From: Panax quinquefolius
Taxonomy: Eukaryota; Streptophyta; Magnoliopsida; Apiales; Araliaceae
Reading direction: 5' to 3'
Length of the DNA: 64,000 nucleotides
Assembly (NCBI GenBank): GCA_020205615.1
Contig: CM035160.1
Span: 123,409,605 to 123,473,604 of the forward strand
The position numbers were made by a program, and so were the translations under genes. Within the stretch, counting starts at the first letter, position 1; every line of letters starts with the position of its first letter. The notes below the pieces were generated by a model. That model was not told where the DNA came from, ran no database searches, and was given only the letters and a program-made list of their open reading frames with translations. Positions 10,544 to 23,260 of this stretch are shown here, piece after piece.

Positions 10544-13010
10544 TGTGACGCCCCCAAAATAGGTATACATCACCTATTATGAGTCGCCAAATACATGGTA
10601 CAGAAACAAATACAACTTCAAGAATACAATTGTCGTGCAAAATACGACAACACATATACTGTGAGTTTGAATACAAATATTGTCTAATAGACAGTATACA
10701 AACTCAAAAGGAGTCTTCATTACAATTATTGATACACTATTTTACAAAATAGTAAGGACTACTACAATAACTATCCTGAACCATCACTCCATACCCCGGC
10801 TAGTTCCTGCTATGTTCTCACCTCCTGAGAAGAAAAATGGAACAAAAAGGAAAATATGAGCTCAACTAGCCTAGTAAAGAATATTATGACTAAGATAATA
10901 TACAACAATTTATCATTAGTCTTCAATAGGGAAAAATCTGATAGAACATAATAGATAATAAGTTTTAGATCAACAACTGCAACATAAACAACAATCCATT
11001 AGAAGAGTCAAGTAGAGAATGAATTCTACTATCTTCTAAGATTTAAAAGTCCATCATCAATATTTTATCCCTGTAACATCAATCAATATACATCTTAAAT
11101 CAAATATTCATCTTTGTACTACAAAATTTAAAGATATTCATTTGTATCATCACCAAATGTCATGTTCATCTCAACACTGCTCATCTTTTTTGCTACGGCC
11201 AAAGATATTCATTTGGTAATCATTCATCTTTGTACTACAGGCCAAAGATATTCAGTAATATCATCATTTAGGACTAAGGATGATGAAAAATATCTTAAAG
11301 AAAACGAATCCAGTGAGATAAAGATCAAAGATTAGGGATTCATACTTTAGTTTATCCAAGTTCAAAAATACCTTATAATAATCAATTGTGGAGTAAAATT
11401 CAAGAATAAAGATCAAAACATGGATACAATCAAAGATAGTAACCATAATAGACAACTTGGACAAAGAAAAGAAAATTTCATTTTTTATGTGAATAGTGCC
11501 GTATTCGTGAATTGTGCCGTATACGTGAATAGTGCCGTATACGTGAATAATAACCCCGATATAAAAATGTAGAAATTCCACATTAAAATCCATACTAATA
11601 TTTCGGTATAATAATATTGAAAGAATAACATCATTACGAAAAAAATAACATCACTTACCTCAAAATAATAGTACTTCTGATCGGAATATCGGTATAAGGC
11701 TGAAGAAAACTTGCACTGAATAGCAACTCACAAAGTATCTAAATACTCACAAAATATGCTCGATAATATAGAGAGAAAAAGGGAGAAAACTTGTTTCTGG
11801 TGTGATTTTCAATTCTAACTAAGCACCCTATATTTATAGGAAAATACTTAGAACGCCATAAAGACATAACTTTTGCTACCTAATGGCTTTACTCACATTA
11901 TTATTCACGCCCACCACTTTTGAAAATAAATTTCAGCACATTTTATTTCTCACCAACCAAAAGTGGGGGCCACCATATTTTTAATAAAAATATTTATTTC
12001 CGAAACTTCAATAATTCATAATAAATAGGCCTTTTATCAGAAAAGTACTAATTTTATGTCCATTCCATAGGAAATTGAATTCTCTACAACTTTTTAGAAG
12101 AAAGTTTTCCCAAATTCCAAACAGAAAATGCCCGAAATCCACATACGGGCGATTTTTAATACCTTCATTCCGACAAAATACTGATAAAATACCTCAACAT
12201 TAATTTCATCATTTATAACCACAATAAATATATCCATCATTTATATCCACATAAAATAAATATTTCCTTATCATATAAATCAATAATTAATTATTCACAA
12301 ATAATATTACGTAATCACAATTATGACAACTGTGTGTCGCTCCTGGAAGAGGGGGCTTTCCGATAAGGATTTCTCTTTATTGGCGCACAATTAGGTGACC
12401 AAACCCCTTTCCTAGACATAACTTCCTTAGACATTGCCAATAATGCTATATAATAATATTATTCAAATAATATGAATTATTGATCTGATAATGGAGATAC
12501 TATGCAGTGACAATTGTTGAAACAACAATAATATAAAATATCAACGCATCAATTATTGAATCAATAAAATAAAATATTGAATAGTAATTACTGTAACAAT
12601 TATTGAGTAGTGCCTTTTTACGTAAGAATCAATAATTCAACAATACTGTGTGCTACTGTGCATCCACGCATATTATTGTATTTTAACCACCGGGTATTCC
12701 AACAGTGTTAATGGTAACCATTACGACGTTATTTAAAAAACTCAAACTTGTCGTTTTCTTCATCCGACAGTTATCCGTTATGGGGCCCACAAATGGCTGC
12801 GCCGTCGTACGAATATTCCCCGACAACTAGAATATTCCACGACCAAACAAATATTCCCTGACAAAATGAATATTTTATAACCACTTGCTTATTTTGCAAA
12901 ATTTTCACATTTCACCCATAACCAAAGTATTATATCAAATTAACACCTTATTAGTCACAATAATAAATAGAGGAAATTTGATTTTATTTATAAAAAGTTG
13001 GGGTCTTACA
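10544..13010 (-). repeat. Element 1 left (3') LTR
   Basis: 2467 bp, starting TGTGACGCCCCCAAAATAGG and ending GGGGTCTTACA on the plus strand. The first about 720 bp match 17826-18586. It contains the hairpin motif at about 11050-11260 (ATCTTTG...CAAAGAT type), a TATA box at 11831-11838 (minus) and AT-rich sequence at 12150-12700 shared with element 0. No genes. Confidence 0.85.
11831..11838 (-). promoter_or_regulatory. LTR TATA box, element 1
   Basis: Minus strand CCTATAAATATAGGG, same relative place as in the other family-A LTRs. Confidence 0.6.
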
Positions 13011-13023
13011 ACCTTCCCTTCTT
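13011..13023 (-). promoter_or_regulatory. Polypurine tract, element 1
   Basis: Minus strand AAGAAGGGAAGGT directly abuts the 3' LTR, where plus-strand DNA priming occurs in LTR retroelements. Elements 3 and 4 have the same tract. Confidence 0.7.
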
Positions 13024-14340
13024 ATGAAATTTCATCCTCGAAATTGACGTACGTACTTGGTGTTTCGAAAAGGTGAGGATACCTCGCTTTTATTTCTGAT
13101 TCCAACTCCCAGGTCATTTCTTCAATAGCATGGTTTCTCCACAAAACCTTAACTTGTGGTATAACCTTCGTGCGTAAGACATGCTCTTTCCTATCCAAGA
13201 TCTTAACAGGTACCTCCTCGTACGTTAAATCTTTGGCTCTCTCGTCCGGTTCTAACTCAATAATATGATTCGGGTCTTTCACATATTTACGAAGTATAGA
13301 TATGTGAAAAACATTTTGAACACGAGACATGCTTGGAGTTAATGCGAGTCTATAGGCCACATTTCCTATTCAGTCAAGAATCTTAAATGGGCCAACAAAT
13401 CTTAGATTGAGCTTTCCTCTCTTCCCAAATCTTGTAACTCCCTTCCATAGAGCAATATGTAACAATACATGATCCCCAATATTAAATTCTATGTCCTTTC
13501 GATGAAGATTCACATAACTTTTTTGTCGATCCTGTGCCGTTTGTATACGTTGTCGAATTGTTTGGATCTTTTTTGTAGTTATACGTACCAATTCTAGTCC
13601 CAACAACGTTGCTTCTCCTACCTCATCCCAACATACTGGAGAATGACATTTTCGTCCATATAATGCTTCAAATGGAGCCATGCCTATACTTGCTTGATAA
13701 CTGTTGTTGTAGGAGAATTCCACCAGTGGTAGGTATTTATCCCAACTCCCTTTGGAATCTAGGATACAGAGTCTTAAAAGATCTTCAAGAGTTTGAATAG
13801 TCCTCTCTGATTGTTCGTCCTTTTGAGGATGGTATCTTTGAATCAATCAGAATCTGCGCTCATAGCTTTCTGCAAGCTAACCCAAAATTATGAAGTGAAT
13901 CTTGGGTAACGATCCGAAACTATGGATACTGACATGCCATGCAATCTCACAATCTCATTCATGTAAATACGAGCAAGACGTTCAAGGGAATAAGTCTCCC
14001 GTATAGGTAAGAAATGGACAAACTTGGTTAATCTATCAACAATAACCCAAATCACATCTATGCCTTGAGAAACCTTGGGAAGACCCGTAACGAAATCCAT
14101 AGTAATGTGTTCTCACTTCCATTTCGGAATCTCAAGTGGTTGAAATGGACCCTTTGGTACTTGATGCTCCGCTTTTACACGTTGACAAGTTAAAAACCTT
14201 GAGATAAACTCCGTGATCTCTCTTTTCATATTTTTCCACCAAAATGTATGTCGAAGATCATGATACATTTTGGTACTCCCAGGATGGATTGCAAACGGTG
14301 TTTTGTGTGCCTCCATCATGATTCTATGCTTCAAGTCAGA
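13022..14340 (-). pseudogene. Integrase with C-terminal chromodomain-like tail, element 1
   Basis: The zinc-binding head spans 14113-14334 (AHKTPFAIHPGSTKMYHDL...FLTCQRVKAEHQ, an HHCC-type finger). The catalytic core starts at 14100 with MDFVTGLPKVSQGIDVIWVI (first Asp) and includes SIVSDRYPRF (second Asp). The third acidic residue lies in QSERTIQTLEDLL at 13370-13846, where the frame resumes. The GPF motif (LRFVGPFKILD) closes that piece. A final frame (13022-13360) has VKVLWRNHAIEEMTWELE, the aromatic-cage-like tail that in chromoviruses can target heterochromatin. Breaks lie near 13860, 14105 and 13365. It would have inserted the cDNA into host chromatin. Confidence 0.8.
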
Positions 14341-15840
14341 ATCATTAGGAACACAAAGTTTGGAGTTGACTCGAAGTATTCCTTCTTCATCGATTCTTGC
14401 TTCTGGAATAACACATTATTGCACTTTCTTCTTCATACGCATCAGCTCCATGTCCGTAGCTTGAGCAGCTTTAACTTTATCGATTAAATTTGGTTCTACT
14501 CGTATGCTTGATATCATCACGTGGGTACTTGGAGCCTTTAACTCTATCTCCATCCTTTGCAAGTCATACAAAATGGGCCTTTGTGTTAACAACATTGCAC
14601 TCGTACCCGCATATGATCTTCTACTTATTGCGTCAGCTACCACGTTTGCTTTTCTAGGATGATATTGGATGGTATGATCGTAATCTTTCAACAGCTCGAG
14701 CCAACGTCGTTGCCGCATGTTGATTTCCTTTTGGGTGAAGAAATATTTGAGGCTTTTATGATCTGTATAGATCTCCACTTTCTCCCCATACAGGTAGTGT
14801 CTCCAGATCTTCAACGCAAAAATGACTGCTGCCAACTCGAAATCATGAGTAGGATAATTCCTCTCATATTCTTTGAGTTATCGCGAGGCATAGGCTATGA
14901 CTTTCCCATGTTGCATGAGAACACATCCTAACCCTTTGCCTCAAGCATCACAGATAACAAATCCATCCGAACCAGATGGTATTGTCAGAACAGGTGCCAA
15001 AATGAGTCTTCTCTTGAGTTCTTGAAAACTCTTCTCACAATTCTCGCTCCAACCGAATTTTGTATCTTTACGAGTCAGCTGAGTTAACGGAGTAGCGATT
15101 CGAGAAAATCCTTCCACGAATCTCCGATAAGAACTTTCGCTAAGCACTGTAAAGCTATGTACTTGATCCGCCACCGACTTTTGGTTGTTCCTCCCAACTT
15201 TGTATGGCTTCAATCTTTGCCGGGTCGACAGATACTCCATGTTTTGACACCACATGCCCAAGGAATGCTACTTCCTCAAGCCAGAACTCGCATTTCTTCA
15301 GCTTAGCATATAGCTTGTTATCGTGAAGCCTTTGAAGTACCAGCTTCAAATGGTGCTCATGATCTTCACGGCTTTTGGAATAGATGAGGATGTCATTAAT
15401 AAAGACAACAATGAACTGATCTAAATATTCTTTGAACACACGGTTCATCATATCCATGAAATCAGCAGGAGCATTAGTCAATCCAAAAGACATGACTAAG
15501 AATTCATAATGCCCGTACCGAGTTCTGAAGGTAGTCTTTGAAATATCCTCAGTTTTAATCTTCAGCTGATGATATCCGGAACGAAGATCGATCTTTGAAA
15601 AGAATTGTGATCCTTGCAACTGGTCAAACAGGTCATCAATGCGAGGTAGCGGATACCTACTCTTGATGCTGACATGGTTCAATTCCCGATAGTCAATACA
15701 AAGTCGCATACTCCCTTCTTTCTTCTTTACGAATAACACAAGAGCACCCCAAGGAGATGTACTAGGTCGAATAAAACCGATGTCCAACAACTCTTGAAGT
15801 TCAATAGGAGCCATTCGATAATGGGCTTTGTACCCGGTTC
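14341..15840 (-). pseudogene. Reverse transcriptase and RNase H, element 1 (active site mutated)
   Basis: The reverse transcriptase (15155-15814) shows [34 protein letters not shown] and [18 protein letters not shown]. The catalytic box reads [12 protein letters not shown] instead of the usual FIDD, so one catalytic Asp is Asn. A frameshift near 15180 leads into 14941-15261 (ELKRRLILAPVLTIP). RNase H continues at 14416-14835 with [20 protein letters not shown] and [15 protein letters not shown]; stops interrupt the start of RNase H near 14880-14940. The frame with protease is lost near 15825. These enzymes made cDNA and removed the RNA template. Confidence 0.85.
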
Positions 15841-16545
15841 AAGGTCAATAAAGAATTCAACTTCATGTTCTGGGGGTAGACCGGGAAGTTCTTCAGGAAA
15901 TATGTCAGGAAATTCACTAACAACATAAATTTTATTCAAATCTGACGTGTTTTTGTTGAAGTCCGTGATATGGGCTAAGAAAGCTTGACATCCATTTTTC
16001 GATAAACGAATAGCTTTATGTCTTAATATGACAGTGATTGACTTTAGTGGTTTGGTTGTTTGAATTCGCATAACAGGTTGGTTAGGAATATGAAAACTAA
16101 CAACCTTACGAAAACAATCAATTTTAGCATAATGAGTGGTTAACCAATCAATCCCTAAAATCACATCAAATGCAAGTATTTTCAACGAAATAAGATCGGC
16201 AGGTAATGTTATGGTTCCAACTTGAATCAACAAGATTTATAAACAGTAGATGTAATGAAAGTTTCTCCTAACGGAGTCTCAACAGATAAGTAAAGGTCTA
16301 ATTTCTCCGGAGTCAAGTCAAACGTTGAGCACAAGCAGGAGAGATAAAAGAATGGGTAGAACTGGTATCTAATAAGGTATAAACTTTGCAAGAGTTTATG
16401 ATTAGCTTACCCGTGATCACCTCATTCGGGTTTCTCGCATTTTGGCCAGTCAAGACAAACGCCCTCCCTTGAACAACTGACTTTGTTTTGTCCATAGTCT
16501 CATTTGGTGTCACCGTCCCAGCTGGACTTGACTTCACTACCGAAA
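15820..16545 (-). pseudogene. Retropepsin region, element 1
   Basis: The active-site segment reads VYTLLDTSSTHSFIS (end of the frame 16313-16588), where D-S/T-G is expected; the Gly is Ser. After a break near 16240 the domain continues with LAFDVILGIDWLTTHYAKID (15727-16233), the usual flap and C-terminal core, then FPEELPGLPPEHEVEF, the linker into reverse transcriptase. The protease would cut gag-pol; the active-site change and frame breaks make it non-functional. Confidence 0.75.
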
Positions 16546-17638
16546 AAAACCGGGCTATATGACCGTATTTTCCACAACTGAAACACACCTTGGAAGGCTG
16601 TGAAAAGTTTGGACTTATGTGTCCCTCCTCTCCGCATCTGTAGCATCTAACTGGCAGTCATTCTCCTCCCCTAGAATTTGTTGTTGGTGCTTGTGCTGCT
16701 ACTGATGTCTTCCTGTCATTTTTTAATCTACTCTTTCTGAAATTTCCACTTGACTCACCTCTACTATTATCATGGCTACGATTACCACCCGAGTGGTTAC
16801 CTCTTTTGTCTGTATTCTTTCCTCCCCGCTGGTTATCATCTCTCCGATGACTGCTTTCACCGGCATGACCCTGATTGTGGTCCCTCGGTTGAGCATACTC
16901 ATTATCTTGCTCTAATAATTGAGCCTTGTTGACAACATCTGAATATAAAGAAAATTTGTGAGAGATAAGATATTGCCGTATCTCGGGTTTTAGACCTCTC
17001 AGGAACATTCACGTCATTCGTTCCTCATTCTCTACTAAATGAGGTGCAAACCTGGATAACTCTGCGAACTTCACCTCGTACTGGGACACCATCATGTTGT
17101 TTTGTTCCAGTCTGATAAACTCTACCTCCTTCATATGACGAATACTTTCAGGAAAGTACTTGTCATTAAACAGCTTCTGAAATGTTTCCCAAGACATGTT
17201 GAGTCTGACGACAGTCAGGTACGCTTCACGCACTCCCACCAAGAGTTCTACCTCACCACGGAACATAAAGGTGGCGAATGGAACCTTATGTACCTCCGTG
17301 CATCCCAAGACATCGAATATCTTGGTAATTTTCTTGACCCACGTTTACGCCTTAATCGGATCTAGCTTTTCCGCTAATTCTGGTGGTCCAAACTCCTTGA
17401 ACTGCTTGGCTGTAACAAGCCGCGCATTGCTATCATTTCCAACCGTATTTTGTGCACGAAGTGCTTTCGTGCGATTTTGCATGAATCGCAAAAGCTTCTA
17501 AACATCCCATCATTCATCATTTGTTCGGAGTGTTGTTTATGTGAGGAATATTGCCTTCTATTGCACGTTCCCCTGGGTGGTGATTAAAGGTGTCTCCACG
17601 GTCTCATTCACTCCATTATTAATATTTCCAGCTGCCAT
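16546..17638 (-). pseudogene. gag of element 1, two damaged zinc knuckles
   Basis: The likely start ATG is at 17638-17636 (MAAGNINNG). The capsid core is MSWETFQKLFNDKYFPESIR with VEFIRLEQNNMMVSQYEVKF (17009-17308) and MFLRGLKPEIRQYLISHKF (16658-17008), then a basic, Arg/Gly/Asn-rich linker. The two nucleocapsid knuckles read CYRCGEEGHISPNF and CFSCGKYGHIARFF; in both, the final Cys of C-x2-C-x4-H-x4-C is Phe. In-frame stops occur near 17010 and 16655, with others in the N-terminus. Element 4's gag (43903-45000) is a close relative. Confidence 0.8.
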
Positions 17639-17811
17639 TCTCAAATACTGCCACAAAACAAGGGTTAATTGACATGTCACATATTATCCCTATACTATGA
17701 CCGACCAAATAAATTCCAAATAAACTTAGTCAGGTCATATTAGCGAAGGAATTCCCCGTCTCTCCCCTCCTAGTTCTTATCTCACATCTCAGCCAGTGAT
17801 CATATCTCTAA

Positions 17812-17823
17812 GCTTTGATTCCA
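17812..17823 (-). promoter_or_regulatory. Primer-binding site, element 1 (iMet-like)
   Basis: Minus strand TGGAATCAAAGC, two mismatches from the plant initiator-Met primer site TGGTATCAGAGC, two bases inside the LTR end. Elements 3, 4 and 5 have TGGTATCGAGC or TGCTATCAGAG at the same place. Confidence 0.65.
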
Positions 17824-17825
17824 AC

Positions 17826-18586
17826 TGTGACGCCCCCAAAATAGGTATACATAACCTATTCTGAGTCGTCAAATACATGGTACAGAAATAAATACAACTT
17901 TAGTAATACAATTGTCGTGCAAAATACGATAACACATATACTGTGAGTTTGAATACAAATATTGTCTAATAGACAGTATACAAACTCAAAAGGAGTCCTC
18001 ATTACAATTATTGATACACTATTTTACAAAATAGTGAGGACTACTAAAACAACTATCCTGAACCATCACTCCATATCCCGGCTAGTTCCTGTTATGTTCT
18101 CACCTCTTGAGAAGAAAAATGGAAAAAAAAGAAAAAGGGTGAGCTCAACTAGCCCAGTAAAGAATATTATGACTAAGATAATATACAACAATTTATAATT
18201 AGTCTTCAACAGGGAAAAATCTGATAGAACATAATAGACAACAAGTTTTAGATCAACAACTGCAGTAGAAACAACAATCCATTAGAAGAGTAAAGTAGAG
18301 AATGAATTCTACTATCTTCTAAGATTTAAAAGTCCATCATCAATATTTTATCCCTGTAACATCAATTAATATACATCTTGAATCAAATATTCATCTTTGC
18401 ACTACAGGCCAAAGATATTCATTTGTATCACCAGTTGTTCATGTTCATCTCAACAACTGTTCATCTTTGCACTACGGGCCAAAGATATTCATTAGGTAAT
18501 CATTCATCTTTGCACTATAGGCCAAAGATATTCAGTAATATAATCATTTAGGATTGAGGATGATGAAAAATATCTTAAAGAAAATG
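17826..18586 (-). repeat. Element 1 right (5') LTR, truncated
   Basis: Matches 10544-11280 closely, including the hairpins ATCTTTG...CAAAGAT at 18391-18420, 18458-18486 and 18506-18534. It breaks off after AAGAAAATG, where the LTR of element 2 begins. Its promoter half is missing, so element 1 has no intact 5' promoter. Confidence 0.85.
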
Positions 18587-21500
18587 TGTGACGCCCCCAA
18601 ATCCGGGTATCTTCCAACCCGACATATGGTGCTCCACGATACTACCATCCATACAGTCATTCCATTGAGATAACAACAAAATGAATGTAATTACTATCTT
18701 TGTATTACATTTGTAATAAATCCTTTCCCAGGTTCATAACCGAATACATTCGTTGTTCTTCATAAGTATATTACATACAAATATACTAGTCTATTATAGG
18801 ATGATTAATTGTCCATCTTAGCCTTGCCTTTATCTCTCATAGAACTCTCATTTGTTCTTGCTTTTAGTCTAAACATATGGTTCAAGCAAGAATGAGCATA
18901 ACTAGCTCAGCAAGTCTTAACAACGAAACATATGAATATCACATCAATAAGTACATGCTTTATATCACTATTAGAACAATTATTTATGAAGCATTCTGAA
19001 TCATTTAACTAATACTTCTACTACAACAATTCCAGATCATATATAATAGCTTAGGAATGATGAACTAGTCAATAGACCATGAACATACTCTTTTCATTTT
19101 CATACTTGAAAAGGATATCCGACACTAAGGTCATCCACCCATCTTTACTTACGAGCACTTCTAAGTGATTAGCCTATTGTACTCTATGTTGATCAACATT
19201 CTTACGTTAAACGTATTTACGTTTAACATTTGAAAACCTCGCGTGCCCATCGAATAATCGATGAAAATACTTTTGTTTGTTCATAGACAAACTTACCTTC
19301 TCATCCGTACCAAATACATGGCATAGGATAACGTTAACAGTTCTATATCAACAGACTTATAAACAATTCAATCTATCCTTCAATACTTGTCTAGCCCGGA
19401 TAAAATAGGCATCGACTCTTTTCTATTTACCATTCATGCATTGTATATCATGCATCACGTAAAAACTTGACTAACACGAAGGTCAGATAAGAGTTAAGAA
19501 AGACTTGCCTTCAAGCGTCTTCGAATATATATTCCAACTATTCTCAGTCTTTACAGGATCTACATGAGATATTCACATAGCACAATGTGATTAGTTATCA
19601 CATAAACTATCTTTATGGTTCTAACCAACTTCTTTCTCTTCTATGTCTTACTTGTTTTAACTTCGTTATTAAAGTCGATTTGACTTTCTATACTTCGTTA
19701 TGTTTCATTAACGTTCTTACGTCCTTAGCCGACATTCGATCATTAATGGTTAATTACCAACATTGAATGTCGTTTACGGTTCACTCATTACGTATTTGTA
19801 ATCTTCGTTTAATTTCCATTAAACCTTACCCGTTCTTCTTACATTAACATCTTATAAGTGTTTTAAAGTAAGTCTCATAATGTACTTTAAGTACCTTTAA
19901 CATCTTACTTTAGGTCTACATTTAAAAGGGAACTAAACCTAACTTGGTCAACTTTTTCCCCTTTGCCGTGTACATGTACACATTCCTTATGTTTTAGTAG
20001 TGGCATCGCGCGCGAAGTTAGCGGTGGTACTCATAGAGTCTCAGTATGCAATTTCACCACTTTGTACTAGTTTTGGCACTGCGGTATTATTCTTACACAC
20101 CAGCTTAGCCAAAACAAATTTGGTTTCTTAACGAAACTCCCGGCTTCCTAATTTGTTCGTTTTACATCCGAATTAACCCATTCGAATTCCTACATGTCAC
20201 AAATTACATCCTTTACATGTTTGTATAAGAATTCAACCTTTTCGAATCCGTTAACTCGGAATTCACCTTTAGTTTCGTTTTTAAGCGTTCGTTTAACGTT
20301 TTTGCCCGTTCAATACTCGTTTTCTTCTTTATAAGTCGGAATGCGACGATTCCTTCGCCAACGACTCTTAATTACCTTATCTCATGTGTTGACATTGGAA
20401 ACCGACGTTTTCAAGTCACACAACAACTTTTGACCCTTAATCCAGACTTTATACGTTTTCGACGTTTAACGTCTATTTCCGCAAAATCTGTTATAACTTC
20501 ATTACTAATGTTCTCTAAGCCAAATCACATGGAATACTCCATGGACTTCATATCTACATCCTAACCAATCAAGATGCACATATCTTTGCTACAACAGTTT
20601 CCAAAATGTTCAATTATAACTAAGTTAACTTTCAAGACTTTCTATAGTTTTTACTCACATAACCACTTACGATTTCTATTTGGTTATGACCTATCAATGA
20701 TTTGGTCATTAAAAGGCATTCTTATATCTTCTCTATAAACATTCTCCACTCATCTATGATTCTTCTATGAGAAAGAAATCGAAAAGGATGAAGATTACGG
20801 TTTATAGGAATTTACTTTTGAAGTAGTTAACGTTCTTGATAATCGTCTCTTGGTTTGCGTGGAAGTAGAAGAATTTAGTGTTTCTAGTTCTTTCTCTCTC
20901 TCAATATATATTGGTCAATCTTTGTAAAACCACAAAAGCTCAACCTAAGCCTTGTATTTATAGAAAATATAATGAGGGGCAAAATGGTCCAATTTAGCAC
21001 CTCCTCACTTATTTACAACTTTGTCACCAAGCAAAGTACTTGGTGACCAAGTGATTCACTTGCCTTGCACACCAAGTGGCCGGCTCACCTTGCCCATGGG
21101 TTATCCCCATGGGTTGCCCCATGGGTTTTACCCACCCCTTGACCCGCTGGTTCGACCCACTATTTAATTCTTTGGATTGGGCTTGACATTAATTAACATT
21201 GGGCTTGTTTTATTAATCCAAGTCCACTTGGATTGGATAAAATCCTTAACTCATACTCTAATAATACAACTCGTATTCTACGCGTATTACTCACGTATTC
21301 TCTTTGTATAATACTCATATAATAATCGTATTATACTTCGTACTATTCTTTATATCATCCTTGTATACGTACTAGTATAATACTCGTATCTCATACGTAT
21401 AATATTAAAACGACTATACGCCTTATATTTCCTTTTCGGAAACTTCTTTCACAAACCCTTAGGTTTTAAGTCCGCAGGCGAAAACTTCGTTTGCCATAAC

Positions 21501-21819
21501 GGAAATATTATTGGATATTCCATAATATCGCCATATTCTAACATTAAGCATTTCTCAAAATCTCAAACCCTAGCTTCGAACAACATCGGATGAATAATGT
21601 TTTTACGCAAACAATCTCAGAAAACCTTCGTTCTCGTCTTGATAATTCACAACAATTAATTCTAGCACAAAGCCAGAATACTACTCATATCCACACATTC
21701 AAGGTCATAGAATGACCTTCGAACATCTTACTCACATAATAACTCAATTAAATTCATTTAATCCACATAATCAAATAAAAATTTAATTCATTGAAAATTC
21801 GAAATTCTCGGGCGTTACA
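18587..21819 (-). repeat. Element 2 left (3') LTR, about 3.2 kb
   Basis: Starts TGTGACGCCCCCAAATCCGG and ends CTCGGGCGTTACA, an inverted-complementary terminus pair. A TATA box lies at 20955-20962 (minus). The stretch 19600-20500 is AT-rich with many CGTTTA and TTCGTT words; 21240-21420 is rich in short CGTAT/ACGTATTA words (CTCGTATTCTACGCGTATTA). The motif GAGCATAACTAGCTCAGCAA near 18894 resembles a block in family-A LTRs. No coding frames. Confidence 0.75.
20955..20962 (-). promoter_or_regulatory. LTR TATA box, element 2
   Basis: Minus strand TTCTATAAATACAAGG, oriented with gag-pol. Confidence 0.6.
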
Positions 21820-21833
21820 TTCTTCCCTCCTTA
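21820..21833 (-). promoter_or_regulatory. Polypurine tract, element 2
   Basis: Minus strand AAGGAGGGAAGAA next to the 3' LTR. Confidence 0.65.
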
Positions 21834-21864
21834 TAAGGATTCTGTCCCCAGAATCTCGCTATTC

Positions 21865-23260
21865 TTACATAAACAAATGAGAAAACTTTTCCTTCATTTT
21901 ACTTTCGAGCTCCCACGTTGCTTCTTCAGCATCGTGGTTACTCCAAATTACCTTTACAGAAGGTATTACTTTATTTCTCAAGACCTGTTCCTTCCTATCA
22001 ATAATCTGAATCGGAAGTTCTTCATACGTTAAGTCTTTTTCTACTTGAATAGACTCATACTCTATTACATGCTTATAGTCCGGTTTATAAGGACGCAACA
22101 CAGACACGTGAAACACATTGTGTATTCTTTCCATTTCTGGAGGTAAGGCTACTTCATAAGCTACCTCCCCCATCCTTCTTAAAATCTCGAAAGGTCCTAC
22201 AAACCTCGGACTTAACTTCCCCTTCTTTCTAAAATGTATCTTCCCTTTCCAAGGCGATACTTTTAGAAGGACATAAGACTCTACTTCAAACTCCCTCTTC
22301 TCTCGATGAGGATCTGCATACTTCCGTTGTCTATCTTGAGCCGCTACTAATCGAGCTCTTATCAGCTTTACCATGTCTACCATTTGTTGTACCATCTCAG
22401 GTCCCAACATTCGATGTTCACCTACTTCATCCCAACAAAGTGGTGTTCTACACTTCCGTCCATACAACGCTTCGTAAGGCGACATGCCTATACTAGCATG
22501 AAAACTATTATTGTAAGCAAATTCTACCAACGGTAGATGTTCGTCCCAACTCCCCTTGAAATCCATAACGCAAGACCTTAACATATCATTTAGCGTTTGA
22601 ATTGTCCGTTCGCTTTTCCCATCCATTTGTGGATGATACGCCGTACTCAATCTTAACTGTGTTCCCATTTCCTCTTGCAAACTCCTCCAAAAGTTCGACG
22701 TGAATCGTGGATAACGATCGGACACAATCGAAATAGGTACTCCATGTTTAGAAATAATTTCTTTGACATAAAGCTTAGTTAACTGCTCTAAATTATACCT
22801 AACTCCTATTGGTAGAAAATGAGCAGATTTAGTTAACCGATCCACTATTACCCAAATAGCATCGTATCCCTTTCTTGTTGTTGGAAGTCCCACCACAAAG
22901 TCCATGGTGATATGCTCCCATTTCCACTCCGGAATCTCCAGTGGTTATATCAGTCCACTCGGTCTCTGGTGTTCAGCCTTAACTTTCTGACAAGTTAAGC
23001 ACTTACTAACATATTCTACAATCTCCCTCTTCATGTTCGGCCACCAAAAGTTCTGACGAAGGTCTTGATACATCTTAGTACTACCAGGATGTATCGAGTA
23101 CCTCAAACTGTGGGCCTCACACATAATCTCTTCCTTCAACTTAGAATTATTTGGAACCCAAATTCTTCCCTCAAAATGAAGTAAACCTTCTTTATCAAGG
23201 TTATACTTAGTCTTCACATCATCCTTCATTATCTTCTTCATCCGCTCGCATTCTTCAAGA
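21865..23260 (-). pseudogene. Integrase with chromodomain-like tail, element 2
   Basis: The zinc-binding head (22945-23241) has AHSLRYSIHPGSTKMYQDL and CLTCQKVKAEHQ. A single in-frame stop after PSGLI (codon TAA where a Gln codon is usual) separates it from a 346-residue open frame at 21865-22905. That frame holds the first Asp (MDFVVGLPTTRKGYDAIWVI), the second (SIVSDRYPRF), the Glu (KSERTIQTLNDML), the GPF motif (SPRFVGPFEIL) and the C-terminal VKVIWSNHDAEEATWELESK. All three catalytic acids and the chromodomain-like end are present, making this the best-kept protein piece in the window. It would join cDNA ends to host DNA in the nucleus. Confidence 0.85.

Larger units (their letters stand above)
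10544..18586 (-). mobile_element. Element 1: family-A chromovirus (Ty3/gypsy), minus strand, right LTR truncated
   Basis: Left (3') LTR 10544-13010, purine tract, then from left to right integrase with chromodomain-like tail, RNase H, reverse transcriptase, protease and gag, an iMet-type primer site (17812-17823) and the first 761 bp of the right (5') LTR. The right LTR stops at 18586, where element 2 starts. Domain order and motifs ([22 protein letters not shown] plus WELE) fit plant chromoviruses; Del/Tekay is my best guess. It starts inside element 0's LTR, so it is the younger of those two. All domains carry lesions. No target duplication can be read because the right end is lost. Confidence 0.85.
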
